DNA of 64,000 nt from positions 62,629,854-62,693,853 of the forward strand of contig NC_134096.1 in NCBI RefSeq assembly GCF_000715075.1, read 5' to 3'. Positions within the stretch are counted from its first letter, which is position 1. The number at the start of each line of letters is the position of its first letter. The position numbers were made by a program, and so were the translations under genes. The notes below the pieces were generated by a model. That model was not told where the DNA came from. It saw only the letters and a list, made by a program, of their open reading frames with translations, and made no database searches. The DNA comes from Nicotiana tabacum. Lineage: Eukaryota; Streptophyta; Magnoliopsida; Solanales; Solanaceae. This document shows, one piece after another, positions 24,183 to 37,100 of the stretch.

Positions 24183-25327
24183 TTGTAAACATTGATCACT
24201 TAGCATTGAAATATATGTTGAGTAAGAAAGAATCCAAGCCGCGACTGATGCAGTGGGTGTTGTTGCTCCAAGAGTTTGACTTGGAAATAAAAGATAGGAA
24301 AGGCATAGAAAATCAAGTCGCAGATCATCTATCTCGGCTTGAGAAACCCCCAGTTGAAACTGTCGAAATAAGGGAAGAGTTCCCTGATGAGCAGATTTTT
24401 TCCATAGCTGCGGTTTCGGAAAGGCCGCCTTGGTATGAGGATGTAGCCAACTTTTTGGCTAGTGGATGGTTACCCTGTGACCTCACTCGTGATCAAATAA
24501 GGAAGCTTCAAGGTGAGGTAAAAAGTTATTTTTGGGATGACCCGTTCTTATTTAAATTGTGTGCAGATGGTGTGATTCAACCATGTGTTACTGAAGGAGA
24601 AATGGCAAGCATTCTCTCTAATTACCATGATGGAGCAGCTGGAGGTCACTATGGTGGAAATCGCACAACAACAAAGGTCATGGAAGTTGGTTTCTTTTGG
24701 CCTACTCTGTACAAAGATGCAAGGGCATATGTAGTTGCATGTGACAAGTGTCAGAGAGCAGGTAATATTAGCAAAAGGGATGAAATACCGCTCAACTCCA
24801 TTCTAGTATATGAAATTTTTGACGTTTGGGGCATTGACTTCATGGGTCTATTCCCAATGTCGCATTCTCATGAGTATATCCTAGTAGTTGTTGACTACGT
24901 CTCTAAATGGGTTGAAGCAATCCCTACTAGGACCAATGATGCTCGGGTGGTGTGTGAGTTCTTGCGGAAAAACATCTTTACCCATTTTGGGACACCTCGA
25001 GCAATGATCAGTGACAATGGGCCACACTTTGTGAATAAGCTGTTTGTTGCACTGCTATCCAAGTATGGGGTCACAGACAAAATAGGAACCCCGTACCATG
25101 TCCAAACTATTGGGCAAGTCGAAGTGGCTAACCGGGAACTAAAACGAATTCTTGAAAAGACGGTTAGTGCTTCTCGTAAATATTGGTCAGTCAAGTTGGA
25201 TGAAGCACTATGGACGTATAGAACTGCGTTCAAAATGACCATAGGGACTTCACCATTCAAATTAGTGTATGGAAAGTCATGTCACCTACCTGTTGAGATA
25301 GAACATAAGGCTTATTGGGCAATTTAA
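24131..25327 (+). pseudogene. Athila-type RNase H C-terminus and integrase, one open 398-aa frame
   Basis: It begins within RNase H ([29 protein letters not shown]). The zinc-binding HHCC region follows ([10 protein letters not shown] … [10 protein letters not shown]), then the integrase core with acidic residues in [15 protein letters not shown] and [10 protein letters not shown], and the distal [21 protein letters not shown]. Normal TNGQ before the last acidic residue reads TIGQ here. This part is uninterrupted while everything upstream is broken. It runs to YWAI, a usual position before the C-terminal domain, and is cut at about 25390 by LTR F. It cannot work alone because its pol frame is dead. 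Confidence 0.85.
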
Positions 25328-25390
25328 ATGCTTAATATTGATCTTAGTCTTGCAGGTGATCACAGGTTGGAGTAGATGAATGAATTGGAA

Positions 25391-26890
25391 GTTTTGAAAG
25401 GTTGAGAGGTTTGACCGGGAGTTGAGTTTGGTGATATCGGGGTTGGAATATGATTCCGAGAATTGGATTAGCTCTGTTATATCATTTGGAACTTGCATGC
25501 AAAATTTGGCGTCATTCCGGGTTGATTTGATATGTTTCAACATGAGTTGTGGAAGTTAGAAGATTTGGAAATTCATAAGTTTGATTCATGGTGCGATTCA
25601 TAGTTTTGAAGTTGTTTGATGTTATTTGGGACCTCGAGCGGATCCGCGTTAGGTTATAGAAATTGTTGGTATGTTTCGACGGGGTCCCAGGGACCCAGGC
25701 ATTTTCATATGGGTTACGGGCCATTTCCTCACGTTTTGGATGGCTGATCTTATATCTGGTGTCCCCTTATACACGATCGTGAAGTTCAAGCGGCGTTCGC
25801 GTAGGATGGTTTGGTGGCTGGACCTATTTCCTCTTCACGTTCATGTATGTGTGTATCCTCCTACATCGCATTCGCGTTGATAGTGTCGCGTTCACGTAGC
25901 ACGGCCTTGGAATCTGGTATTTTCCTCCTTCGCGATTGCATGTATTCGTTCTCGATCGCGTAGTGCATTTCTTGGGGCAGTAGTTCCCTTATTTGTGATC
26001 GCATGAATTTGTTCGCGATCGCGTGGTATATCTTTGGGCAATAGTCATTCCTTCTTCACGATCGCAATTGCATTTCCGCGATCACGATGTGTAAATAGCT
26101 GGCCAGTAGAATATATTTTTCAAAATCGAGGGTTTAGCTAGTTTTATCATATCTTGAGTTGTCGGCCTCATATTTGAGCGATGTTTCGTGGGTTTTCAAG
26201 AAAATAATTGGGGTAAGTGTTCTTTACCCGGAATTTATTATATTTCATGATTCCATCTTTATTCGTAACATTGAATTAATGGTTTGAGTTGAGGAAAATG
26301 GGAAGTTTTGCAAAAATCTTTCATAATGTAAAATGATGATTTGAAGGACAAATTTATGTCAGAAATTGATAATTTTAGTATAGTTGAACTCGTATCGGAA
26401 TGGGTGTTCGGGTTTTTGAATTTTATCGGGTTCCGAGTTGCGGGCCCGAGGGTTGACTTTGGTGTTAATTAAAGATCGAAGCTTTATCATTTTGATTTGT
26501 TTCCTATGAGTTTTATTTATGATTTGAAGTTATTTTTGGCTAGATTTGAGTCGTCCAGAGGTTGTTTCACTCGAGAAGGTCATTTTAGAATATTGGTCTA
26601 GCTTCTTTGAGGTAAGTATCTTGCCTAAATTTGTGTGGGGGAAACTACCCCTTAGGATTTGAGTCATTTGTGCAAATTGTGTCATGTTAAATCCCCCATT
26701 TACTAAATTCACCCTTATGTGTCTTATTTGGAATTAATTGCTTCATGTTCTACCCTTATTGCCGATTAAACTCTTACGTGCATTAATTGAAGTTATTAGT
26801 ATCTCTTCCGTAATTTGCTTGACCTTAATTGAAATTACTATTATCTCTTCCGTAATTGCTTAGCCTTAATTGAAGTTTGTTATTCCTTCC
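25391..26890 (+). mobile_element. LTR F, segment 1 (5'-truncated)
   Basis: From GTTTGACCGGGAGTTGA onward it follows the interior of the TGTAACGACC-type LTRs, starting some 330 bases in. It is split from segment 2 (30085-30419) by a solo LTR and from segment 3 (37906-38740) by element D. The three pieces give about 2.7 kb, one LTR's length. Confidence 0.7.
25780..26095 (+). repeat. CpG-rich short repeats in LTR F (GATCGCG motif)
   Basis: Repeats of TCGCGATCGCGT, GTGATCGCATGAATTTGTTC and CGTTCGCGT type lie upstream of a TATA-like AATATATTTTT (~26105). They hold the same relative place as in the other LTRs but show another motif. Confidence 0.7.
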
Positions 26891-27594
26891 TGTCACGATC
26901 CAAAATCTCACTTGTCGTGATGGCGCCTATCTCAATACTAGGCAAGCCAAAAATCTCAATAAAATACCATATCTTTTAAATTTGAAAACAAAATAATTAA
27001 ATCCAGCGGAAGAAAATCTCTCAATTTCAAATATAACACTCCCAAAATCCGGTGTCACTAAGTACATGAGCATCAAAATGAATACAAAGTCTGACTAATA
27101 AACATCACTGTCTGAAGTATAAAACAGTACAATAACTAAACAGGAAAGGAATCAAGTCTGCGGTCATCAAGCAACTACCTTGATACTCACCAACAGAAAT
27201 AACTCCTAATTCTAGCCTTCGGCGTATCAGGGAGCACCTGGATCTGCACACGAGGTGCAGAGTGTAGTATGAGTACAACTAACTCAATAAGTAACAAGAC
27301 TAACCTCTGGGCTGAAAGAAATGATGAGCTCCGCAGGTACAGTCTAGTAAAAAAATAATGGTACAGAAATGTAGGTACGCTTTCAAGTTCAATAGTTAAA
27401 CTCATTAAAAGTGAAATAGATCAATATTGCATGATATGAGACATATGACATCTCAGTATAAATACCTCATGTAAATACTGGTCACAAATTATCCGGTCAT
27501 TCGGTACTGTTTATGGCCAATCCTGCCCAGGGGTGTTCCAGCCCGTATATACATGCACATCGAATGACAGTCAGTCACCTAGTACCGTATAAGG

Positions 27595-27838
27595 CCAATC
27601 CAGCCCTGGGATAATTTATCCCTAAATATAAATGATACTGACAAGATCCATATCCAGATAACTCATTATAATACAAATAAGTAAGGCAAGTCCATGCCCT
27701 TGGAAACTCCATCCAACCAATCCAGCCCTGGGATAATTTATCCCTAAATATAAATGATACTGACAAGATCCATATCCAGATAACTCATTATAATACAAAT
27801 AAGTAAGGCAAGTCCATGCCCTTGGAAACTCCATCTAA
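27595..27838 (-). repeat. 122-bp perfect tandem duplication
   Basis: CCAATCCAGCCCTGGG and the following ~105 bases occur twice at an offset of 122 without visible mismatch. The duplication is younger than the LTR itself, or the assembly has repeated it. Confidence 0.85.
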
Positions 27839-27969
27839 TATATATATATATATATAAGCAGTAAGTAAGGCATGTCCATGCCATGGGAAGTCCATCCCGA
27901 ATATCGATGATCATCTACGCTCACTAGGGGTGTGTACAGACTCTGGAGGGGCTCCTTCAATCCAAGCGT

Positions 27970-28170
27970 AATACAAAGCCAATATGGCCTACTGTAGGCG
28001 GGCAGTCCCAATCCGTATAATAACAAAGCCTATAAGGCCTGCTGCAGGTGGGCATCCCCGATCCACAAAATAGTAAAGCCTATAAGGCCTGCTGTAGGCG
28101 GGCAGCCCCGATCCAAAACAATAATAATGTATAAAGTCATTATGGCCTGCTGTGTTGCGCAACTCAATCC
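27970..28170 (-). repeat. 50-bp tandem repeat, about four copies
   Basis: AAAGCCTATAAGGCCTGCTG recurs at 27975, 28025 and 28075, with a weaker fourth copy at about 28130. The unit contains AAGGCCT and CTGCAG/CTGTAG half-palindromes. Confidence 0.75.
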
Positions 28171-29039
28171 CATAAATATCCTCACAATGGACAATTATTA
28201 TTGAGTATGAAATGTATATTTTTGAACAATTAATTCAACAACAACACGACCCCATGGGTCCTAAAATATCGACACGTAGCCTAAACACGATCTTTATTAC
28301 AAGCCTCAGCTCAATTCCTCTAACACGTGCCACACGTTCAGATAATAACATGATTCTTTGATTTTACAAATTCACAGGATTTATTCAAGACACAATTTAT
28401 GTGGTGCACGTCTACATGTTTGTCACCTATCATGTGTGTTACCTTCAACAATTCATATCATACCAAATTCAGGGATTCATACCTTCAGAACAAAGTTTAG
28501 AAGTGTTACTTACCTCAAACCGTGTCATTCTTTACTCCGGTATGCCTTTGCCTCGTGAATTGGCCTCCAAACGCCTCGAATCTAGCCACAAATAATTTGT
28601 TTTAGTCAATAAAAATGATAGAAAATAATTCCATAAGAAAATAAAAAATTTCCATCAACATCCGAAATTTCACCCAAAAATTGCATGTGGGGCCTACATT
28701 CGGAACCCGACAAAAGTTACAAAATTCGAAAGCCCATTCAACCACGAGTCTAACCATACTAGTTTCACTCAAATCCGACTTCGAATCGACATTCAAATTC
28801 CAAAATTCATTTTATGAAGTTTCTACAATTGTTTCCAAATTTCCACCTCAAAGTACTAATCAGATGATGAAATCATTGTTATATTCATGTATATTAACAA
28901 AATTCGAGTTAGAATCCTTAACCCCGATGAATTTCTTGAAAACCCCACGAAATTTCACCACAAACCGAGCTCCCTAGGTCCAAAATGTGAAATAATACCC
29001 TAAACCCCGTTTATATAGTGCACCCTGTGAACTCCCACT

Positions 29040-29390
29040 TCGCGATCCGCAAAATTCCAAGCGCGGCCGCGCCTCCCAGGTCCCGCGGTCGCGAACAAAT
29101 GGTGCGGTCCGCAAAATTCATAGTGGCTGCACTGCCAGGCTTTAGTATTTTGGCCATAACTTTCTCGACATATGTCTAAATGATGATTTCTTTACATTTC
29201 TGGAAACTAAACACGAAGGGCTACAACTTTCGTTTTTGAATCATCTCAAAATTCCTTGTATATCAAAAGATATAGGCATCCGAAGTCGGACCGGCGAATC
29301 TGCAGAACTCCCTGGAGTGCGGCCGCGGCAAAATTATGTGGTCCGCGAAATTCCAAGTGCGGCCGCAAAATTTTGTTGAGGTCCGTGAAA
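29040..29390 (-). repeat. CpG-rich short repeats in the minus solo LTR (GTGCGGCCGC motif)
   Basis: GCGGCCGC, GTGCGGCCGC, GGTCCGCGAAATTC and TCGCGATCCG recur just upstream (minus strand) of the TATA box at 29010-29017. The middle (29150-29290) is ordinary LTR sequence, so the repeats form two clusters. Confidence 0.7.
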
Positions 29391-30084
29391 TTCAAAGCAC
29401 CAGAACCATACCTGAGTTCCGGAAATCCCCGGACTCGCTCAAAACTCACCCAGAAACACACCCGAGACCCTCGGGACCTAAACCAAACATACCAACCAAT
29501 CCTAAAACACCATACGAACTTAGTCGAACCTTCGAATCACTCAAAACAACATCAAAACACTAAATTACTATCGGATTCAAGTCTAAGAACTTCTAAACTT
29601 ATGAATTCGACAACCGATGCCAAAACCAACCGAACCACGTCCGAATGACCTCAAATTTTGCACACACATCACAAATAACACTACAAACCTACTCCAACTT
29701 CCGGAATTCCATTCTGACCCCGATATCAAATTTTCCACTGCCGACCAAAATCGCCGAATTTCCAACTTTCGCCAATTCAAGCCTAATTCTACTACAGACC
29801 TCCAAATAATTTTTCGGACACGCTCCTAAGTCCAAAATTACCATACAGAGCTATTGAAATTATCAGAATTCGAATCCGAGGTCGTTTACACATAAGTCCC
29901 CATCCAGTCGACTTTTCTAACTTAAATTTCTAATTATGAGACTAAGTGTCTCATTTCACTCTGAATTCCTTCTGAACCCAAACCAACTAATCCGGTAAGT
30001 CATAAAATAATTGTAAAGTATAAATTGAGTAGTAAATGGGGGAACGAGGTTATAATACTCAAAACGACTGGCCGGGTCGTTACA

Positions 30085-30419
30085 CTTCCATTGTTTATGT
30101 ATTCTTATTTGGGGTCATTGATTCATGTTATCTCTCTTGTCGTCGAATTGTACTTTTGTGGAGTCATTGTTACACATTATCTCTCCCTTGTTGAGTTATT
30201 CTTGTTGAGACCATTATTCCCTGTTGTGTCTTTCTTGCGAGCTCGTTCTTCCATTTCTTTATATTCTGAAGTCATTTTAATGATTTACTTGTCGTATACT
30301 CATGTTATTGTTGTTATTGTTGCTATTGTACGTTGTGGTTGAGCCATGGGCTCCTTATTGTGAAATTCTATTATTGTTTGGTTTCTCTTGTAAATTGTGA
30401 TTTTGGGCACTTGAGGTGA
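30085..30419 (+). mobile_element. LTR F, segment 2
   Basis: LTR F resumes after the CTTCC duplication and is interrupted by element D at GGTGA|TGTCACGACC. It is low in complexity (GTTATTGTTGTTATTG) and non-coding. Confidence 0.6.
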
Positions 30420-31041
30420 TGTCACGACCCAAAATCCATTAAGGTCGTGATGGCACCGGATACCACTGTCAGGCAAGCCAACAATAAATACTAAATTGAG
30501 TTCTCATTTTTTATTACTTTTGAAATAATATTTACCTTTAATATACATAGTAAAGAATGGGGATTTACAGAGTAAATAATAATACTTTTAACAAATTCAA
30601 TACAGAACAACCCGAAATCCTCCCAAACCCCGGTGTCATAAGTGCATGAGCATTTACTAGGAATATAAAATAAAATACAACAACTATTCGGAATACAAAT
30701 TAGACAAGAAAAATATAAATAACTCTTAAGGAGACTCTACTGGTTGTGGATCGTAATATAGAATGCAGCTCACCTAAGTCTCTGCATTAACCACACCTCT
30801 GCGCCTACAAGGCCACTAGACATATATGTACCTGCACAAAAATGTGCAGCAAGTGTAGCATGAGTACGTAAACAACGTGTACCCAGTAAGTATCAAGCCT
30901 AATCTCGAAGAAGTAGTGACGAGAGGTCGACTTTGACACTCACTAAGGGTCAATAATATTAAAATAGAAATATTTAAATAAACATGATTTATGTGAACAA
31001 AAATAATTCCCTTAATAAGCAGAAATAATAATTCTTTCAAT

Positions 31042-31614
31042 GCAGAAAAATAGGAGTTATAGTAGTTTCAGCTATTCGATTCGAATGAGTGCCCTCACTT
31101 CCTTTCCTTACTACGATATGCCCAAAAAAAAGAAAAAAAAAGTGCAACATATCAAAGAGCTATGACATAAATTATCATTAACCTCCTACATAACATATGT
31201 GAGCCTTACATGGATGATTTGGTAGTCTTTTCAAAAGAAAGAACCGACCACATCGAAAATTTACGCAAAAGTCTTCGAAAGGTTAAGAAAACATCAATTG
31301 AAGATGAACCCGAAAAAATGTGCATTCGGGATCGGGCGGAGGCCTTAAATCAGTAGGTCAATAACATATCTATTATTGACCTGGCCCCTATTACATTACT
31401 TAAGCCTACTCTTTCTTCAAGATATGAAACGAGCAGCCGAAAATGGCTGACCCTATTGTATTTTAGATGGAGTCATCTACAGGGCTAAGAATCTTACCTC
31501 GTCTAACTAAGGACTATGATGGAAACTATCCCAGAAAGGTGAGCAAGAAGAGTCTTCACTACTAGCTAGTATTGAAAGAAAATAAGGCATACCTTCGCTT
31601 TGTGTGCTAAGAGC
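31042..31614 (+). mobile_element. Inserted fragment carrying a gypsy RT piece, flanked by 16-bp repeats
   Basis: TAATAATTCTTTCAAT occurs at 31026-31041 and 31615-31630, and the outside sequences join into continuous LTR D. Inside, 31201-31345 encodes an RT catalytic box YMDDLVVFSKE and, one base out of frame further on, the KMNPKKCAFG motif of Ty3/gypsy RT. An A-rich run with a few Gs lies at about 31124-31142. Flanking repeats this long fit LINE-driven retroposition better than LTR integration (4-6 bp). A repair patch is the alternative. Confidence 0.6.
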
Positions 31615-32699
31615 TAATAATTCTTTCAATTTCAATAATTCCCAACTTATCAATAAGCTTCACAAGCTACAATAAAATATCAAGGTATCGTGTAAATTAT
31701 TATTATTAGGCACGATTTTCGTCGTGGTCGTACGGCCCGATCCAGAGTGTCGTGTACACTGCCGAGGGAAGTGCGGCACGATCCATAAATGCATTTATAC
31801 TGCCGAGGCATTTGACCCGCTCCACAAGAAAGGAGATCATTTTCTTATGATCCTCCGGAATGAGAAGATATTATAAGATTAACACATAAGGATGTACAAT
31901 TTCCATTAACATTTAGAGATTTTTCCACAAAATACAAGTATGTAAACTTTCACTATTTTTCAAATTTCCTCTAACAATTTACAATATAATCCCAATGTTT
32001 TGATTAAATAAGGATACAATTATCACAAGTAATTCATGATTTGAGTCCTAAACTACCTGGACTAAGCAATATTAGTAGCTACGCACAGACTCTCATCACC
32101 TCATGCGTACGTAGCCCCCCACAATTAGCAACAATTATTAGTTTAAATCACCTATGGGGCAAATTCCCTCTTACAAGGTTAGACAAGAGACTTACCTCGC
32201 TCTGAAACTCCATAGCCGGCTCCAACGCCACTCTAATACCTTACACCGATGCTTGTCGATCCAAAATTATGCAATCAATAAATATGTGATCTAATACCCA
32301 TAATTATTCAATTTAAACAATTTTCAACTTCGCTCGAAAAGTCGGTAAAATTTACCCTCGGGCCCACGTGCCCGGATTTCGAACTTTTTCGAAGATAAAC
32401 GTTACCCATAACACCACGAACTCGATTATATCATTTATTCCAAATTCCATGTCCAATTTCGTGGTAAAAATCCAAAAATACCAAGTTTTAGGTTTTTCTT
32501 CAAAATCCAAAATTTCTACTAATTTCCATGAATTTTCACGCCTAAATTCGTATATAAACCAAGTATTTAACTTGCAATAGGTAGGAATCACTTACCTTGA
32601 CATAGATGATGAAGATAGAGCTCCAAAATCGCTCCTCGGTCGGCTCCCATGAAGGAAATGAGATGAAATGAGCCAAACCCACTTTTGCAAACTTATACA

Positions 32700-33240
32700 C
32701 TGCCCAGGCGACCCTTCTTCGCGTTCGCGAGCCCCCCATCGCGTTCACGATGAACAAAATTCTCAAAAGCCATTTTCAAATTCTTCTCAGACAGCTTCTA
32801 GTATAATGGTCATAACCTTTTTGTACAAAACTCCAAATCACAAATGGTTTGACTTTATGGAAACTAGACATCAACGACTATAACTTGCATATTTTGATCA
32901 TCTCCCAATTCATTGTAGATTGCGAGATATAAGCTTCCAAACTCTTCCTGGATAGTCTGTAATGTATCCACCATAACATTTTGTACACAAGTCCAAATTA
33001 CAAATGGTTTACCTTTCTGAAAACTAGATACCAAGGGCTATACCTTTCATTGATCATCTCCAGATTCGCTATAGATTGAGAGATATAAGCTTCCGAAGTC
33101 AGACGACGGACATCAGAAATTCCTTCTTTGCAAACGCAAGAGCCTCTTCGCGAACGCGAAGAACAAAGTCCCAGCAGCAAAACCCTTCTTCGCGAATGCG
33201 AGAGGATCCTCGCGAACGCCAAGAACAACACCAGAACCAG
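32700..33240 (-). repeat. CpG-rich short repeats in LTR D (TTCGCGAACGCGAAG motif)
   Basis: Two clusters (32715-32755 and 33120-33235) of TTCGCG, AACGCGAAGAAC and CGCGAACGC lie upstream (minus) of a TATA-like TATAAG at about 32693. The short frames on both strands follow from the repeats. Confidence 0.7.
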
Positions 33241-34100
33241 CAACCAGCAGCATCAAAACACCCAAACTTGGTCCGGAACCACACCTCATCACACCCGAGG
33301 CCCCCAGGACCCCGTCCAATCGTACCAACCAGTCCCGATACATAACACGAACCTTCTCGAGGCCTCAAATCATATCAAACAATATCAAAACCATGAATCA
33401 CACACCAATTCAAGCTTTATAAACTTTAGAACTTCAAACCTCCACATTCGACGCCGAAACCTATCAAATCAAATCCGATTGACTTCGAATTTTGCACACA
33501 AATCATAATTGACATTACGGACCTACTCCAACTTCCGAAATCGGAATCCGACCCCGATATCAAAAAGTCCACTCCCGGTCAAACTTCTTAAAAATCTTTA
33601 AATTTCTAACTTTCGCCAAATGACTCTGAAATTACCTACGGACCTCCAAATTAACATTCGGACGCGCTATTAAGACCAGAATCACCATACGGAGCTATTC
33701 CCAGACTCGGAATCTCAAACGGACATCGATAACATTGAAATGCACTTCAACCCAAATTTATGAAATTCTTCCAAAATACCAACTTTCCACAATAGGCGCC
33801 GAAACACTCCCGGGTCATCCAAAACCCGATTCGATCATACACCCAAGTCCAAATTCATCATACAAACCTATTAGAACCGTCAAATCCTGATTCCGAGGTA
33901 GTTTTCTAAAAATATTGACCGAAGTCAAACTCGCCCTTTTTAAAGCCAACTAAGGAACCAAGGCTCCGTTTTCAACCCGAACACTTCCAAATCCCGAACC
34001 AACCATCCTCGCAAGTCATAAATTAGTAAAAGCACATACGGGGAGTCTTATTTAAGGGAACAGGGTTCTAACAGTCAAAACGACCGGTTGGGTCGTTACA

Positions 34101-37100
34101 TTCTCTCCCACTTAAATATATGTTCGTCCTCGAACATGCTAAGAACTGCTCCGGAGTTGTCCGAAATCATTGTTTAACACCTCGTGCACCTGCCCGTGCT
34201 ACCACTACTCAGTTGAGCACATTAGCTCGAGCCAATCTAAATATACTCCCCTTTATTTAGGAAAATAAGCCTTAGAACCCAATTCTAACATCCAGAATTC
34301 TCCACCATGCTTGTTTCCAACATACGAACACCGTATCAATCACTACACGAAGTACCAATACATGATTGCATACCTTTGTTGAATTTAGACCATGCATCGC
34401 ATAATTCACATGACCATAATAACATCCTCCGATAACAATAGCCGAAATTCCATGAAACTAATGCCCACAACACACCTCATGCCACATATAAGTCATGTTC
34501 CAACTCTTGCAATGTTTCCACGATGGAAGAAATGTGTAGAAATTCATAACCAACTGCCGAGTCAATAAATCATTGAGTTTATCCTTCTGACAAGAACCAT
34601 TACCTCATTGTGAACCAAATAACGATATTTGTTCTTTAATATGTTTCATATAAATCTGATCGCACTGATCCCAGGTCCAATAATATCGTCTCCCCCAGCA
34701 TAAGCTACTCAGGTAATAAGCCATCTCAGATACTGCCAAAAATCTCATATGATGCCACAATGTGCCCAATAACTACAAACTCTAATGTGATACATAAAGA
34801 AAATGAAATCTGGAAAGAACCACTCAACCCACGTAACTAATTAAACAACCGAAAGGATGTTATGAACCTTCCTCAGAAATGAGAAACAAAACACCCAAGA
34901 ATAGATATGGGGAACTGTACTCATCATCACACTATTGCGGCGTGCAACCCGATCCACACATGATACCCATGGCAGCTTGCCACCCGATCCAAACAACATA
35001 CCCGTGGCGGTGTGCCACCCGATCCACACATAATAATCTAAAGAAAACACACATCGTGCAGTAACGCTTATACTCACGCAATGCCTGAATATAAACCATA
35101 AGCACGCCAAGTGCATAATATAAATCCTGGGGAGACGGGTAGCATCATACGCTATAAAACTCAAGCACAACTAAGGTGCAATAAATGACTTGTATATCAA
35201 GAGCCAGCCTGCTCACATAACACTGCAAGCTACTCGGGACCACAACACATGTACGAATAATCAAGTCATCTCACAACCCACATGGCACAATAAGGTATTA
35301 CATAGAATAGATGACGACAGAAATAGCATCCAAGGCCCGAAGATTCCTCCGCAAACAACGCTATGCAGAAATGAAAACATCCGGCCTGATATAGAGCTTA
35401 CATTCACATTTAGGTCGATCCACGGACCTCAAACCAATTCTGATCGTTCAACACTGGACTAATAACCTTTGAAGGATCCACAATAACCCTATTTACCTTG
35501 ACATGCAAAAATAATCGCCAATCCCGGAACAACCTTCCATAGTCCACAACCAAATGAACTGAGCGCCCTTCAGGCATAAAATCTCACATAAGCGATAGTA
35601 CCACAATCTCCATACTTGGTTTCTATCTTTAACCAATCAAGTGACCACATGTCACACTTATATAATCTCCCCGTGGGATATGCTCCCACGACCTTCTCTA
35701 CCAGGCAACAAGTTTGCACATCCATACCGCCAACCATACTAAAGTTGTAGAGCAAAATCGAAAATCTGCAAATCAATACACAAAGCCTCTCACACATGAC
35801 ACCGATCTCACGTGACGCTAAAGACAATACCGGCTTACTCTAAACATCTGAATTCTTCCCTTTTCGTCCGAGCTCGTGACATCTCTGTCAACACCGAACT
35901 GTAACCTCGATCCTCAACTTTCAAATTTTGTGTCGCTCACCGCACTCGCCTTACCAACACGTGAAAGCCCAAGAATTTCATCATAACTCCTGAACCACTA
36001 ATAGGATACACATCTCATATAGAAACCTTTCACTTTACTCATTTCAGGAGAACTATTATAACACGTAACTGAATTCTCAAACCGCAGAAAATACAAACCT
36101 CAAGTCATGATCTAAGCTGCCATAACTTTTTTGGGATCCATTTACACAATAAAGCCATTCGAATCAGATACCTCCCAAATCAACCAAGTGGTGGTGGCGC
36201 TCAAGCCCAAGTGTATAACCACAAACTACATGTATAACTTCACGCTAAAGAAACTGATCACTGCCATAATCATGCTGATTCAACTATTACTAGCCGACCC
36301 CGCTTCTTCTAATTTATTATCTACTTGCCTTAGAAATAGTAACAATAGCTCCATTCCAACGTAATGAACCAAATCTGCACTCGTTCTAAGTGACCCCATT
36401 TCACGAGACCACATTGTCTTAAAACCCACAAACAGTCTCATACACTCCTTGTGCGCACATTCGCATCTTCAACTAATACGCCCATTCTAATATTTCCTTT
36501 ATGAATCTGAAGTCATTTTCTCCCATTTCTCCAACGCTACACCGCAGACCTAAGATAACATAGAACACACTAAACCCTTTTCATAATCTGCTGCAAAAGC
36601 TCGATACTTAACCATACTACATGCTCGAAATCCTTAGGCATCGCACTTTAACATTTTGAATCCACTAGGATCACCCATTCTGACCTGGTCCAGACTATAA
36701 TCAACTCCAAGGCTCTGCTAGCAATTGAACACTCTCTCAAAGAAGCACCTGGCTGAATCGCCTTCCTTGTACATCACATCAACACGAAGCATAAACTCTG
36801 AGTCTTTCCAAATCCTGAACATGAATCGATAAGGCCAAATATAGCATACATTCCTCAAATCCTTTGCTCAAATTGCCACTGATGTTTTCTTTCCTTAGTC
36901 GTAATAACCTATCAATATGCTGCTAACCAGAAACCTCATAAATAGACAAACATGCAATCAAATTGTAGACGGTGGGGCTCTCCCACTTAGCTTGAAGCTA
37001 CCATTACATAACCCTGGAACCCACCGATACTCTTTGTTCCCCATTGACATAATCTTGCACAACCAACCTGCCAAATTTCTCGCAACCTTTCTGTTAAACA

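Larger units (their letters stand above)
26891..30084 (-). mobile_element. Solo LTR (3194 bp, minus) with TSD CTTCC
   Basis: The plus strand runs from TGTCACGATCC to CCGGGTCGTTACA. CTTCC stands on both sides (26886-26890 and 30085-30089), and the flanks join into one LTR F sequence. No internal region remains. It contains its own tandem repeats and a CpG block, and on the minus strand a TATA box TATATAAA at 29010-29017. Confidence 0.88.
30420..34100 (-). mobile_element. 3' LTR of element D (minus), with a 573-bp insertion
   Basis: The plus strand runs from TGTCACGACCC to GGGTCGTTACA. The polypurine tract of the minus-strand element (complement of TTCTCTCCCACTT) abuts at 34101-34113. Without the insertion at 31042-31614 its length is about 3.1 kb. 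It carries a CpG block near 32700-33240. Confidence 0.85.

Noticed and set aside
29256..29648. 130-aa frame in the minus solo LTR
   Set aside because: Homologous positions in other LTRs are not open, and no protein family is recognised.
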